64,000 bases of DNA, taken from Taenia hydatigena. Its lineage: Eukaryota > Platyhelminthes > Cestoda > Cyclophyllidea > Taeniidae. Within the stretch, counting starts at the first letter, position 1; every line of letters starts with the position of its first letter. Both the position numbers and the translations under genes were made by a program. Positions 1 to 12,360 of this stretch are shown here, in pieces. The DNA lies in assembly GCA_036345935.2 (NCBI GenBank), contig JADWOT020000001.1, positions 4,659,182 to 4,723,181 on the forward strand. The letters run 5' to 3'. A model generated the notes under the pieces. The model worked only from the letters and a program-made list of their open reading frames with translations. It was not told the DNA's origin and did no database searches.

Positions 1-1355
1 ACGTGAAAAATATGAGATAAGTAGACACTGGAAAGCAATTTCAGGAATGAATTATGCCTACTTCATCCTGAATTGACCTTACATCTTTCTTGCACCTAAC
101 TGCCCGTTTGACTTGTTTTTGACTCCAGCACCGTACAATACCTTAGTCGGCGTATTATTTGGGGTGATCCGAAAACGTGGCGGAAAATGATTTGGACAGA
201 AATTCTGTTCTATTTTTTTCTAGCAAATGAATGCATGTATGCACTTAAGAGGTGTAAATTAAGTAATCAACTTATTGCGAGAAAAAACCCACTTTCAGCT
301 ACGTTATGTCCAGCGCAGCCTCACTAAAGGTAGGGATGAATGCGATCGCAAATGGGAAAACTAGAAGAGGTTTGGGTGATCAAGGAAATTCAATTTACAA
401 ATAAATACAATTTTATAAGTTTTAAGCATTCTCTCTCACCCATAATGTACGTGATTACTTGATTTTACTTCTAAGAAGCTTAATTATAGTGCCAAGTGTC
501 TTCCTCGCGCTAACGTCAAGCTTCGGAAGAGCTAAGGAGCAATAGCTGCCCTCAAAAGCCTGGAGAGTGGGTAGAGCACGTGATAATGCACAAAATGAAA
601 AAATTATCAAACCTTTACATAGCTTTGACAGCCTTGTTACCAAAGAGTAAGGTAACGTGGAAAAGTTGATGAATGATTTTTAAAGAATTAGGGATGGCCT
701 TCTGTCTGTGTGAGGGCATACACCGCTTAATCCTCTGCTTCCCTTTTCGTTCATTTATGCTCAGTCTTTTCACATGCGTGACTATTAAGGAAGAGATCAT
801 TGCCTTCCATTCCATGGCACACGCTGTCACTTTTCCGTCATGTTTCTCCAATAAAGCGAAAATAATAAGGAGTAGTTACAACTTAAAAAGAAATTTATTT
901 ATTGATCAGACAAATCAGTGCGGTAACTGATCAAAACAGACTTTCACATCAACAAAGCCATTTGTGAGTCTACATCTTCCAATCAGAGTCTGGCTGTCTC
1001 GCAGAATGAAAGGGCTGGCATTGAGTAATGTCCAGAATACTCAACTATGCGATTTAAATTTCAGTCCTTTCCTAACAGGATACAAACTGGGTAGAGGGTC
1101 TTTAATCAACCGCTTCCAGTTCTCCGTCGTATTCGCATCCTGTCGTCTATTTCGCCTCTCAAGGAAATGGCCGTTGAGAACGCCAAGATAATGCGTCAAC
1201 TGCATGTAATAGCTTGAGCTTGGCAAAATCACAGCATGTTGGAATGGGAAGGCATTCCACCGGACAATGGGTCTTGGTTGACTTTTGATCAAAAATGGTA
1301 ATTTTCTACTTATTCGAGTTCTGCGGTGGTTGCACACTGCATTCGTAGAGAATGA

Positions 1356-1556
1356 TTGTGTCTACATCGCGTTGCACTCCATGCGAACGCGGCCTCTTCA
1401 AACGCCGTGGAGCGTGGGTCACGAAGTGCTTTGCCAGTTTTGTATTCAATACTAGCTTACTATAACAGAATGTCTGAAAAAATCGAATTGCAGCGAATGG
1501 TTTTGGTTAAACACATTGGAAGTGCCGAGGCCTCTCCTGCCATTTTATGCTCTCTT
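1356..1556 (+). repeat. Dispersed repeat R2, copy 1
   Basis: About 200 bp that aligns with the minus strand of 18300-18510: gcactccatgcgaacgcggc..ttcaaa..gcgtgg, later atcgaattgcagcgaatggt and acattggaagtgcc. Strongly diverged. Confidence 0.45.
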
Positions 1557-1919
1557 ATATAATAAATCTAAACGAATAAAGTGATGGATGCGATCTGTTT
1601 AAAGCCAGCACAATTGTATTTTGTTCCTGCCAAAAATGCGACATCATTAGTAAAATAAGCATGACTGCTATAGGAACTTGTTCTAGTAAGAAATGCAGCT
1701 CTACCCTCCGTGGGTCGGTCGCATCTGTTCTTAAGGAATTTCTTTTCCATTCAAGGCCAGACATAAACCAATCTTAAAGTGGTCGACCATTAGCCTGCCA
1801 GATGGGTGAATTCCGTGAATGTCTTTGGTAAAAGCTGGAATCTGCATGGTTCAGCGAGTGCCCAAGTCATATTTTCTCATCTTATTCTAAAAAAGGAAAA
1901 TCTCGAGTGCAGCAGAAGC

Positions 1920-2070
1920 AACAACTTACCCAATGTACACCGTCCAGGTTGTCTGTCGAGGTGTGAGCTCAGAACAAAGATATCCATACAGACATGTGGC
2001 AAACACGACAAGGTACGAACAGAGTTGTGCTGCGTACAAATAGTTGGCATCCTGCCAAGTCACATTGTTC
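1920..2070 (-). repeat. Promoter-like repeat P2, copy 1
   Basis: On the minus strand CCACATGTCTGTATGGATAT, then GAGCTC, CGACAGACAACCTGGACGG and CATTGG/gtaagt. It aligns with 7361-7435. The TATA box is mutated here (TATGGATA). Confidence 0.45.
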
Positions 2071-4914
2071 GGCGTCCGCAACCGGTTTTTATGACTTTTA
2101 GTGTCGAGGCAGGATTAATTTAGCTTTGAGTTCGGCAGTCATTGTAGGGTTTCACAAATTAAACGTAGTGAATAATGGAATGTTTGCGCAACCTGCTCGT
2201 GATAAACTGATGTGAATTTCTAAAACAAAATTAAAACCGGTTGATTGTACAAAAAAGATTGAGCGCAGTGCAGTAAACTGCACAGACGCCTTGGTTTTCG
2301 TGACCAGCCACCTCTCAATGGCACAGCATTTTGTCCGTCTCCATAACCCCTCAGCTTATCCATACACCAACAATTCACCTGTCTTCTAAGTGGTAAGCCA
2401 GATTACCTCTTCATTATGCACCGAGTGGCCCATCGATGGCAAATTGCAGGCAATTTCCGCTTAAATGAACAATAATCCCGGTTTTGCGTACTAATGGACA
2501 GAACAATTGACTACAGGATAAGAACATTCGGCAGAGTTGACTAGTCTTAGTAAATATTAATTAGGAGTTGTATTTTCTATAGCAGTCACCTATCTAATGC
2601 TTTGGTGGATTTTGTGCCAATCCCAGGATTGCCTGCAGGTATAAATTAGTCATTTGCTTTCCTGTCTGTGCATTTGCTTCAAAAAATTTGAGTCTCAGAA
2701 TCCACAACTTACTTTTAGGTGCTGTTTACTTAAGGAACTTCTTAGTGGATCAATTTGTACGCAATGTTGTCACAATATTCCCAAAAACATCTGCTATTGT
2801 CTAAGGTTGATGGTGATCCATGCAATCAGGAGAAGGATTACCATCTAATTGGGTCCATCAAATCGTTTAACAGATTTACGCTTGATTGTTAGTTTGGTCT
2901 TTTTAGTCAATTTACAAGCCTCACATTAATCATTCGGCCAGCAACAAAACAATTTTATCCAGGAAGATGAGTCCAACCCTATTAAGCCTCGATAACATCT
3001 CAAGCTGTGTCGTTTAGCACATTTCTTCATGACCTTGCTTCCTCCGTTTCCTTTCGACCGAAGTTGCTCACCAAAAATTTGTGGCTGCCTATGTGTAGAT
3101 TGTGGTGGAGCATCAGAAAAGCATTTCGCAATGTCGTGAAGTGTGGGAGTCGAATGCAGCTAAATCTGTGAACAATTGTAACAGCTTACTGCCTCCTCAA
3201 TTTTATCTGTAAGAGGAATTCAAATGCGTAGCTTGTAGTTACTTATGAAGCGAATCGGAATTTAAAAATGCCACTGAAGAGTCTGTACATTTGCTCCAGT
3301 AGTTGGGAGGTCGCAAGCAAGTTGAGCCACACGAATCAGGCTGTCGTGAATCAGGGCATGAGGGGATCGTCCACGTGCATTCATTTTGCCCCACCTTCCT
3401 CGCTCCGTGGTTGCAAATGTGTTCTATTGTTTTTCACTTATTCCTGATGGTTGCATGAGCACGTTAGTGGACGCCATTGGTAATCTGCATTGGTAAAATA
3501 AGTATATTTGAGTATGAAGTCCTTTATATACTTATTAGACGACTCAGCGAGAAGTTCAATAGCATTCTAATGCAAAACACGCATGTCTACTGAAATGAAT
3601 GCGTCGCCCCATTTTCGCATCTGTCATTATTTTAGGTGGCAATGTCTCATTCTAAAGCATGAACTCTAATGGCATGCAATGGGAAAGTAGTGGCCTATGA
3701 CGATCAAGACGAACGAAGGCAACTCTTACTGATCCAGCTCCACAGTCCTGCACTGTCCAAAGATGAAGAGACCCATTTGAAATGCACTGACAGATGAGTG
3801 AATGGATGACGGAATGTAATTCTATTGGATTTCTTAACAAAGTGTTAAACCAAGGTAATGAACAGATTATTCAATCCACCATCGAGATGTCTTTTAATCA
3901 TGCATTGGTGAATAGACGAGATGACAGCCACAAGTAGAATTTTATGCTGATTTTGCATGACCAAAGGGGCGGTTTTCTTGTTGTACGTGGTAGAATTGAC
4001 ATTCATTAAGGTAGGGAATGACAACTGGAGGAGACATCACAGCTAAATGCGTCTGCCATTTATTAAAGACCTAGAAGCAGATTACGGCAGTTTGACGACA
4101 GATGAACTACTAGGCAGCCTTCCATATGCCACCTTCACCTATGAGCCCCGAGACACCCTGGATTCGTTAGTGCGGGTTGTTTAGGAAGAGCGCAAAAGAG
4201 GATGGTCACATGTCAATTTTACAAATCGTCTCTACGGTCTTCCTCTGCATGGAGAGATGCTGCAAATGCCTGGATCCCCCAAAAATGGTTTTCTTCAATT
4301 TGCTACAAGGCGGCCTAATGGCCCTTTTGCATGCACCATGCTGCGAGGCATGAACTTTCTTTGGGTAAGGTAATACCAGCTGGAATGTCGAAGTCAATCA
4401 CTTGCAGTAAAATACGCTTCAACGATTCTGTCTCTTGGTTAACAGGTTTGGTTTGCATCAAATTCCTTCACGACATATGAATATTAACCAAAGTGATGTT
4501 GACTTTATAATATGGTGGAATTATACGAACTGTGATGCGCTCATCATGAATGCGTTTAGTTCTTAGCAGCAGAGAGAGGTAAAAGGGTAGGATTCTTGGT
4601 AGACATAAATGCACACCGAAATTCAAGAGTGATATGTAGTTCATATAGAAATAAGTGAGCATTATGGATTGTCAAGAGTGCTGTTAGGTCTAACATCGCA
4701 TTCATTGAAAACCTATTAAGTTGTGAGATTCTCCTAAGCACTTTTGGGAGGCTGCGAGCAAACAAAGGTGACTAGAAAGTCACGAGCTTAAATGGACGGC
4801 TCACTGTGTGTAGCAGTCGAAAGAGCAAACAGGGCGTCTTAGGTCGGGCTGTAAGTTTCACATTCGACTGTATCGTTGCCTACACTAAGGCGAACTAACT
4901 GTACGTTTCTCGGT

Positions 4915-5095
4915 CACCCAAACAGGTGATCGAGTGTAAACAATCTTCCCTTGGAAGCAAGTACGAAGTCGTAGCTGAGTACAGCATTCTCCGAACGACT
5001 GCTTGCCTAAGATTGTTGTGTACGAAATAAAAATGAAATGCACCTGATCTGATCCTCGCTGACCTCTTCTCAACCAAGCCCCATGAAGCTCACAC
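4915..5095 (-). repeat. Diverged repeat R3, minus copy
   Basis: On the minus strand aagaggtcagcgaggatcag, then atcaggtgcatttc and ggagaatgct, aligning with the plus strand of 6712-6870. A frame reads EKRSARIRSG here and EKRSAKIRSG there. Confidence 0.45.
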
Positions 5096-5530
5096 CAACG
5101 GGCTGACTTCATCACACTTGACAATTTTGAATCCCTTCCAATCAAAGCGGTGACCATCACGCTGCATTTCATTCAAAGTTTAATTTGGGGCAGACAAACA
5201 AACTTAAGAATGCACCTTGCCTATTAATTGCCTCAAAATGGAGCGTCAACAAACGAATATCTCGAACCACTCAGTCAAGTTACTGTGAGATAGCAAACCA
5301 ACGTGATAATGAATTCCTCAACACCGACAATCGTACATAGGCCTGAAAATCTGCAAATGCTCTAGCAAACAAAAGACAGACATCTCGATGGAGCCAACCG
5401 TAACCACCTGCATTAGGGCCGCGGGTAAGTGCACTGCAATGACTGCTACAACTGGATTGAGTGGGCGTGCATCTTGGCTACTAATTTCCACTGCTCTTAA
5501 TTTAGCTCCTGAGGGTTCCAACAGTAGCCG

Positions 5531-5563
5531 GCCAATGATGTTGAAGCTCACGCGTCTATATAA
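5531..5563 (+). promoter_or_regulatory. Promoter of small gene A (CCAAT + TATATAA)
   Basis: GCCAATGAT at 5531 is followed by CACGCGTCTATATAA ending at 5563. It matches the promoter of the two sister copies base for base over most of its length. A short exon probably ends at ctacag/gtgcta near 5600. Confidence 0.6.
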
Positions 5564-5889
5564 CGACCGCGAACACGGTGTCCCTCACTCATAACTACAG
5601 GTGCTATCTAAGGTTGGTTCCATTCATTTTACATCGTGGGATTCCACACTTACCTTGCGCATGTTCTGCGTAAGGATTAGCATTTCCGACACAATAGAGC
5701 TACATTTTGCACTCCACATTCCATGTTCTTTCGTATATGCATAACTACGTCACAATTTTCGTAAAGTTGAATTTTCAGGCACTTTCTAAAAAAGGGGTTC
5801 ATTAATTCAAGTTGGCTTTTAGGAGCAGAATATGCTGAGTTGCGATTGTATGATGCATCGAATTTCATTTCGCGCCTTATTTTCTGTAG

Positions 5890-6053
5890 GTGGTTGGGTG
5901 GGTGTATCTTAACGCCATAAAACAATGGACAGCTGGACTTCACAGCAGGAGAAGACAACAAGTGTGCAGAATTACACTCCTGTGTACGTTGACGCCGACT
6001 ATCCCGAGTTGATGCAGGATGAACTGTGGACGCACGTCGACTGCGACAGTTGA
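5890..6053 (+). pseudogene. Small gene family member A, probably truncated by a premature stop
   Basis: The exon begins after ttttctgtag (5889). The ATG is at 5925 and a TGA at 6051-6053 gives 42 residues with MDSWTS, YTPVY, YPELM and LWTHVDC. Where copy C has TCA (Ser) this copy has TGA. After it the frame still matches copy C (VN.S.PH.HDP) and reaches the shared stop TAA at 6096-6098. The tail therefore looks recently lost. The shortened protein may still be made because all the strongly shared blocks remain. The promoter lies about 390 bp upstream. Confidence 0.5.
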
Positions 6054-6711
6054 TTCGGGGTGAACGAATCCGCACCTCACGCACATGACCCAATTTAACT
6101 ATTCAGGGTTAGACTGCTCTAACACATTCCAGTCATCATACCCATGACATCCTCCAGCATTGTAAATATATTTTACTTGCATTATTTTCTTCTTGGCTGA
6201 TCTTGGCATTTGTGAATCGGAAGCACCAATTGGATATCCAGAGTTGACATGCTGCACAACTCTTATCACACTAATTAAGCGACCCAAGCGTGTCTCCACA
6301 ATTCAAGCTCCAGCATTTACTTATGGTCAACTTAAGTGTGATTTGCATCCCTTCTATTTTACACCAAAAGGCAGCAAGTGACTGACTTCCTGTAGTCTCG
6401 ATGCTGTTTCCTATCCACACTTTGTCAATTATTACATTAGTCTCTCAATGCTTAAGGAATGAGACTTATCGTCAGCCATCCATATTTGTTCGCCACTACA
6501 CAGTAACTTGGTTGAACATTTTGGAATGCTGCTTTGTTAGTACTTCATTTAGAGGTGATTGTTGTACGAGGCGCTTTCTTAATTGTGTTTATCTGTCCCA
6601 AGTAAACTGCCGAACCATTTGAATTTTGTTGGTTGTCGTCTTGGTTCAAAATGAGTCGAAATTGTCTAGTGTGCAGAATCCGGCCATTTGTAGTGAGTTA
6701 TGTGTAGCTTA

Positions 6712-6870
6712 TATGAAAAAAGGTCAGCGAAGATCCGATCAGGTACGTTCCGCCTGCCCTTCCTAAACAGCAATCGGCAGCAGTCATCCGTTCATGGAAT
6801 GCTCAGTTTGGTCACCAAGCAAAAGGCAAGTTTACATTTCGCTGATGTGTCAGCCAGATGGTCATTTTTT
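6712..6870 (+). repeat. Diverged repeat R3, plus copy
   Basis: aaaaggtcagcgaagatccg, then atcaggtacgttcc and tggaatgct. It is in inverted orientation about 1.7 kb from the other copy. Small gene A lies between the two. Confidence 0.45.
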
Positions 6871-7279
6871 CAAATAAACAACAAACCACAAACCAGAACT
6901 TTGCCCATCATGTTTTTAATTTCAAGGCGTGCATTCGTTGTATTTTCTGAGCTGCATTGGACTCGGTCTCGCCAGGCATATCTGCGCTAAAATTAGGTCG
7001 ATTGGTCTAGATCAATCAAATTCAAATCGTTAAAACTCGTGCTCACAATTAAACAATGCGCAAACGTTCAGATTTGCGTACGACTAGAAGAGAGCTCAAT
7101 GTCCTTCACTCCAGCTCCCCACTCCACACCTATTTACTTGTAGCATACGAACACTCGACGGAGTTATCGCATCACTGCAAATAGACCTAAACGTCTTCAC
7201 GAAGCCAATGAAGGTGACGCTTTTGACAACTGCACGACCGGTCCCTTGTGTGTGATGAGTGCATGGTCAATGGACAATC

Positions 7280-7435
7280 TTCGTTGCTGACAGCTGCCTC
7301 CCCGCATTACGTCAAGTCCTCTCACGCTGCACTTCCTTGTTGGTGTTTGGTTGCGCTTACCACATGTCTGTATAAATACCGCTGTTGTGAGCTCGGCGTC
7401 GGACAGGCATCCTGGATGGTTCGCGTTGGTAATTT
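7280..7435 (+). promoter_or_regulatory. Promoter-like repeat P2, copy 2 (TATAAATA) with first exon
   Basis: CCACATGTCTGTATAAATAC at 7360 is followed by GAGCTC, GGACAGGCATCCTGGATGG and a donor-like GTTG/gtaatt (7429). The donor position is shared with copy 1. This looks like a TATA promoter plus a short first exon, but I find no convincing downstream exon. Confidence 0.4.
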
Positions 7436-7639
7436 GTCCCTCGTTTCCTCGAGTGAGGGGCAATGTTGAGAGCAGGCATGCATTCAGCTGAATTCAGAGC
7501 ATACTTAATGCAAATAAGGTTGCATTCTGCATCACCTCTTTGGAATGATTGTTCACCACATTCATGGTGGGACTTATAATCTTGCTTGTCTACATCTAAT
7601 GGGATGGGATGAATGCAATCAAGGTCATTCATGATGTGC

Positions 7640-7830
7640 TTTACAGAAGGAAAAATCCCTCTCAAAAAAGACAAATGAGAATTGTTGCAATGACCGAGAC
7701 GGAAATGAGGATGTGTTTGTATAGCACATTTGTTTGTTTAATTAAGGACGCAATCATGATTTCGTCATCTTCTCGCCGACGTGGGTCCACACACAGCGTA
7801 GCGTCAACACCTATAATGCTGGTGACTTTT
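7640..7830 (-). repeat. Dispersed repeat R1, copy 5
   Basis: On the minus strand ggtgttgacgctacgctgtg is followed by gaagatgacgaaat, then ttaattaaacaaac and gtcattgcaacaa, all shared with other copies in the same order. Confidence 0.55.
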
Positions 7831-10800
7831 GATACAACAAATGCCTCTAACCATCAAGCTGCCTCTCTTTACAATATCTGTCCTTTTTAACCATGACAAC
7901 TGTGCTAAATATTGTCGGATGAACATGCACGTATTGACAGCTTTGCCAATGACAAAATGACTGCGACATGCGTAGCGGGCACAGTGATATCAATTTGACA
8001 ATACTAAGAGCATAAATAGCTAAACGTAGATCAGAACATCCTGGATGTCAACTGCCGTCTGCCTTAGAACATCCAAAATGCCTTGCAACGATGCGTCCGT
8101 ATTCAAGCTAGCGTGGCATACGAAACCTTCGCCGTAACTGATTGATTGAAGGAAACTACACTGGAAGTAATTTCCAAACTGAAGTTGTGAAGCGGAAACC
8201 TAAAGTGAATCTAAAATTAATCACTTAAAGGAAATTAAGAAGTTGTTGCATGTGCAAAGCACCTCTCTTCCTCCTACACTACTTTGGATGGCTTCAAGTG
8301 GATATTAAGTCGACAAAACAAATCCGCTTTTGGGTGTTGGAATGTGCATCGAGAATTGAACGAAATTTTATTCGGATCGAAGCTTTAAACACCGAATCGA
8401 ATGCGAGTTCGCTATTCTTAAACGTCCGTCACTTAGTGTGTATATAACTCGTTTCCACTTTATGCCACAGCTCCATGCACATGGTGCAATTGACGGACCT
8501 CAACATTCTTAATGCCTGATCTGATTAGAATGGTGTATGAGTGCGACGAAATGCTGTTGGAGCAGAAATGAGAAGTCACAACCACAAACCACTCTCTGCG
8601 ATGCTGGCTCGTAAATAGTACTAGATGAAATGGGGCGAAGGAGAATAGGTGGAGGAAAGAAGAGCCAATGGATGAAAGTTGTGCACTTAGACAATCTGTT
8701 GAAAACTTCATGATGCATTACACTTATTTCCCCGTCTGAATAGTAAAATCTTGCATAATTTATCCGCCTGTCCAGTAGCCACTCGTGTATTAGTCGACTA
8801 CATCGTGACAAATAAAATGAAAACGGGACAGTAGAGGCATACGAGGTAAGGAGTGTCTACTGCAGGAAGCCTAATATTTCACCTCACAAAGAACGTTGTA
8901 GACCATCCCGTGCCCCATGATCCGGTTACCATCCCATTTTTATGATGTAGGGATTATGTTAGCTGTGGACCTGGTGGCCTATGCCAAATAAATGAGGTTT
9001 GTTGTCTACTCACTAAACACTTCTATCAATATACTTTGCTCATTTGTTCTTCCATAAGGTATTCAGCATACGGATGCACAGAAAGACCGATAGATGGCGA
9101 CTACTCATCAGGACGGAACAGTGCAGCTGTATCAATGAAATCGGAATCAAAACTGCATAAGAAAATGCCAAAGAACCTTGTCTCAATTAAATTACATCAT
9201 ACGCATTTGCCAAATGAGAGGAGAAGCAAGGAAGTAAGCAAAGACCGATCCTAGATACCAGTTGAATTATGTTGGACATGACGCAACGTGGTTTTCTACC
9301 CCTTTCTACATATTCCAATGGTGAAGAATTTAATTGCATCCAAAAAATCACGAAATGCAACGACTTCAGTTACCTTCAATATTTTTTCGTGTTGTCGTTC
9401 TCCTCCACTCTCGGTTCATCCTCCGCTGTCAGCACTTTCAGTCGTCTTTTGATGCTGCGGGTTGAATCGTGGGTTTCTCAGGCAGTCAATTCAACTCTGC
9501 TAAAGTTATAGGATTCTTTGAGTTAGTCGGCGAAGGAGAGCAATCCTAAGCTTAAAAATTATGGACTAAAGTTGTGATACACGACCAGAAAGTACGGAGG
9601 TGGAGACTTCAGAACCTGTGTCCACTATTGTGTGAGGAACGCGAGTAAGCACAGAGACAATATGAGCGAGCGTAAGCAAGAGAGCGAGCTAGCGGAAAAG
9701 ACGACAAATTGCCTGAATCTACTGGGAGCGTTGCAAAATATTGACAAGTCTCCATCTCATTTACCATTCTCGCAAGCACCCTATCAACCGTTTCTTACCC
9801 ACGGTAGCTGCATCTCAGACACTCAAGTAGTCGCCCTATTGGCAAGTTCAACCAACCACTAGAAATGCACTCGTAAAAGACTCCTGAAAATTAGGCTCAA
9901 ACAGCAGCTCGAGCTTGGTTAGGACCAAGATTTGATTTCTGTGTTGCGCCAACAGTGATAGAAACCACCAGGAAAACTGGTGCTTGGATAAAAGTAAAGT
10001 AAGATAAGTTTCCTGTAATGAGAGACATAAAAAATATTGGTAGAGCACAACATACCTTGGAAGCACTGGACAAATTCCCACTTACAACAGTTGACAGTAG
10101 AATTTTCCTTAATAACCATCATCGACGGCGCTTCGTATTTGTACCAAAGGGACCGATGTGGCCTCTTTCAAGACTCTGAAAGGCTTAAGTATTACGAAGA
10201 AACTCCGTTCTGAAAATCTACCCTTCGCCACTTCTAGACGCATGGTCAATACGATTGTCCATGTCCTTTCTCTTAAGTTAACTTCTGTTGACACCTGTGT
10301 TTCCATATCTTTTTCTCATTTTGAATGTAATTTACCACACTGTGGAACAGCGATTAGGAATTGGGAGTGGCTTAAGGAATACCACTGATCCGACAGCACC
10401 GAAGTTTATGAAAAGATTACATGGTGGTCAAACAGCTACTGCCAGAGTGCTCAAAACCATTTATAAAGGATAAAGTTATATCATGTTAAGAACATTTTGG
10501 ATTCCCGAGGCGTCTAGCGATGCCAGTCTCAGTATTAGGAGCCGCATGTGTAATTAGTCCATATGGGTGAAAAATAAAGGCTTAGCGCTTCTAGCTAAAG
10601 GTACTGATTGACGTTACCCACTTTTGAACCGCTTGATATTGACAGAAAATTCGTTGCTCGCACCAACAGCTATAGCCGAATATAAAAGATCTTGGGTTAC
10701 ACCGATTGAATTACTCCATTCTATCCCTGAAGGATTTTTACAAATGGACCGAATTTGTCACAATTGAACCTCAACCACTCACCAAGAGAGGATTCTCATT

Positions 10801-11325
10801 TATTCTAATTAAGGAAGTCTACTTCACGATTGTAGCTCAGACAGAACGTGTCCATGCACAGTATGTTCGAACAGTTGCTTCCGTATTTGGTCAATAGAGA
10901 GTGTCCACATGGGGGCCTGTAACTGCGAGCTTACATTTGATGGATGCTTCAGTCGAGTTTTGGACTCACAATAGGCTAACGACCACATACGATGCAGGTT
11001 TTGCCGAGGATACCATTTGTATTGGTGATTAATGACAATTAGGGCACGTATCAAAACATCAAGTCGCCTCTCTCAAGTTTCTAAAGCTCCTCTTCACGTA
11101 GAAACGCTCAAAGAGAGGTCATAGAGGCACATAACCCAAGCGAGAAGCAGTTTGCTCCAAGGGATACAACCTGAACCCAATCAAACCACATGTGACAATG
11201 GCAATGGACTTAATCACAGTCGAGGTCGACTGAGGCGCGACAATCCCCACCACACATTCCAACCTGCTGTCTTTCAATGTATTCTCTGCACCTCCTCTCG
11301 TGTTCAATTCCTCCTCACAGTTGCT

Positions 11326-11336
11326 CCCCCCCCCCC
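11326..11336. repeat. Poly-C run (11 C)
   Basis: Eleven C in a pyrimidine-rich stretch. From here to about 11.8 kb the plus strand is notably C-rich, unlike the surroundings. Confidence 0.9.
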
Positions 11337-11747
11337 TCAGCTCCCACTTTAGTCAAGAACATCGACATCGAGCTAGCGCTCAGTCACCTCCTCGCATCCG
11401 CACGCGCTCCTCACTTCTTTTCAAATAAATGACTGGTCTCTGGTTATTGCAAAGGTTGAACTACTACCACTCACCTTCCCGTTAGAAGAAACTGCTTCGC
11501 AGAGCAGACTCACGGAGTCGGCGAGCTAAGCCACCACCAAGACCTCCCACGACGGAACCCCAGCTTCGTATTCCCACTTACGTCCCCATTCTTCGCGCTC
11601 CTTTCAACGCAACCACGAAACCATGGAATGCGACAAACCCCCTGAAGTACAGCGACATGCCACGCCCCACCTTTCATACCCTAAAAGGACAGCGACCTAA
11701 CCACCTCAGAGCACGTCCTACCACCCATACCCCATCCCTGCTCACAC

Positions 11748-12360
11748 TCAAGCATTCAGATCGATTACTCCTTCATCTGATGTCTGAAATTAACTAACAA
11801 TGAAACTAAGAATACTTCAATCCATCTTGCGGAAATGTGAGCAAGCAAAACCACTCAACATCCTCAAAACGGAGGCCACATCTACCACTGCCCAGCCCCC
11901 AACCTCCGTAGGCCTACCTACCTTATCGTCCATGTCGCCATATTTTATGCTTGTCTCCCCTGCAAACTGAAATGGACACCCATTTGTGAGAGAAGGAAGT
12001 CCCAGCAATGGCAAAAAGACCCGAATCAAGAAGAAGAGAAGGAAGGGATAAATGGTGACAGCCTCGACAAGGCGACGCGGTAAAATGAGAAATTGGTGGA
12101 GACGGCTCAATGAAAGATAGAGATATTTCATCGCTGGATTCGCCAGAGCCAGAAGAAACTCGCACGGACATTGGGTTAGGAATCCTATGAACACAGCCCT
12201 GAATGAAGAACAGTTAGAATAAAGATGAGAAGTATAACGCTGAAACCGACAAGACCCTAAACAACAGAAAAACGGAGAAGGCATATTTAGGATTACCACT
12301 TACAGACAAAAGTCTAACGAAAAATCCAAGGCGACGAGCCGCTAATCGCCAGGATCCCAT
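11748..12360 (-). CDS. Probable small 4-exon gene, 102 residues, unknown family
   Basis: Splice signals fit a four-exon gene: 12304-12360 (MGSWRLAARRLGFFVRLLS, donor gtaagt), 12021-12198 (acceptor gttcttcattcag), 11922-11959 (acceptor tttgcag, donor gtaggt) and 11748-11783 (acceptor ttaatttcag, ending GVIDLNA and TGA). All phases agree. The first exon is Arg-rich and amphipathic, like a mitochondrial targeting peptide. The middle is Ser-rich with CRGC, and the C-terminus is acidic (IKYGDMDDK). No known domain is recognised. The second intron (61 nt, donor gtcttt) is the weakest link; without it the frame stops sooner. The model is a reading by eye. Confidence 0.35.

Larger units (their letters stand above)
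1..5520. other. Gene-free stretch
   Basis: No exon that I can support. It holds R2 copy 1, P2 copy 1 and R3 minus copy. Open frames are short and unlike known proteins. Confidence 0.5.
6100..11740. other. Gene-free stretch
   Basis: Contains R3 plus copy, P2 copy 2, R1 copy 5 and the poly-C run. A frame at 9660-9860 (MSERKQESELAEK..) looks mildly protein-like but has no supporting signals. Confidence 0.45.
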
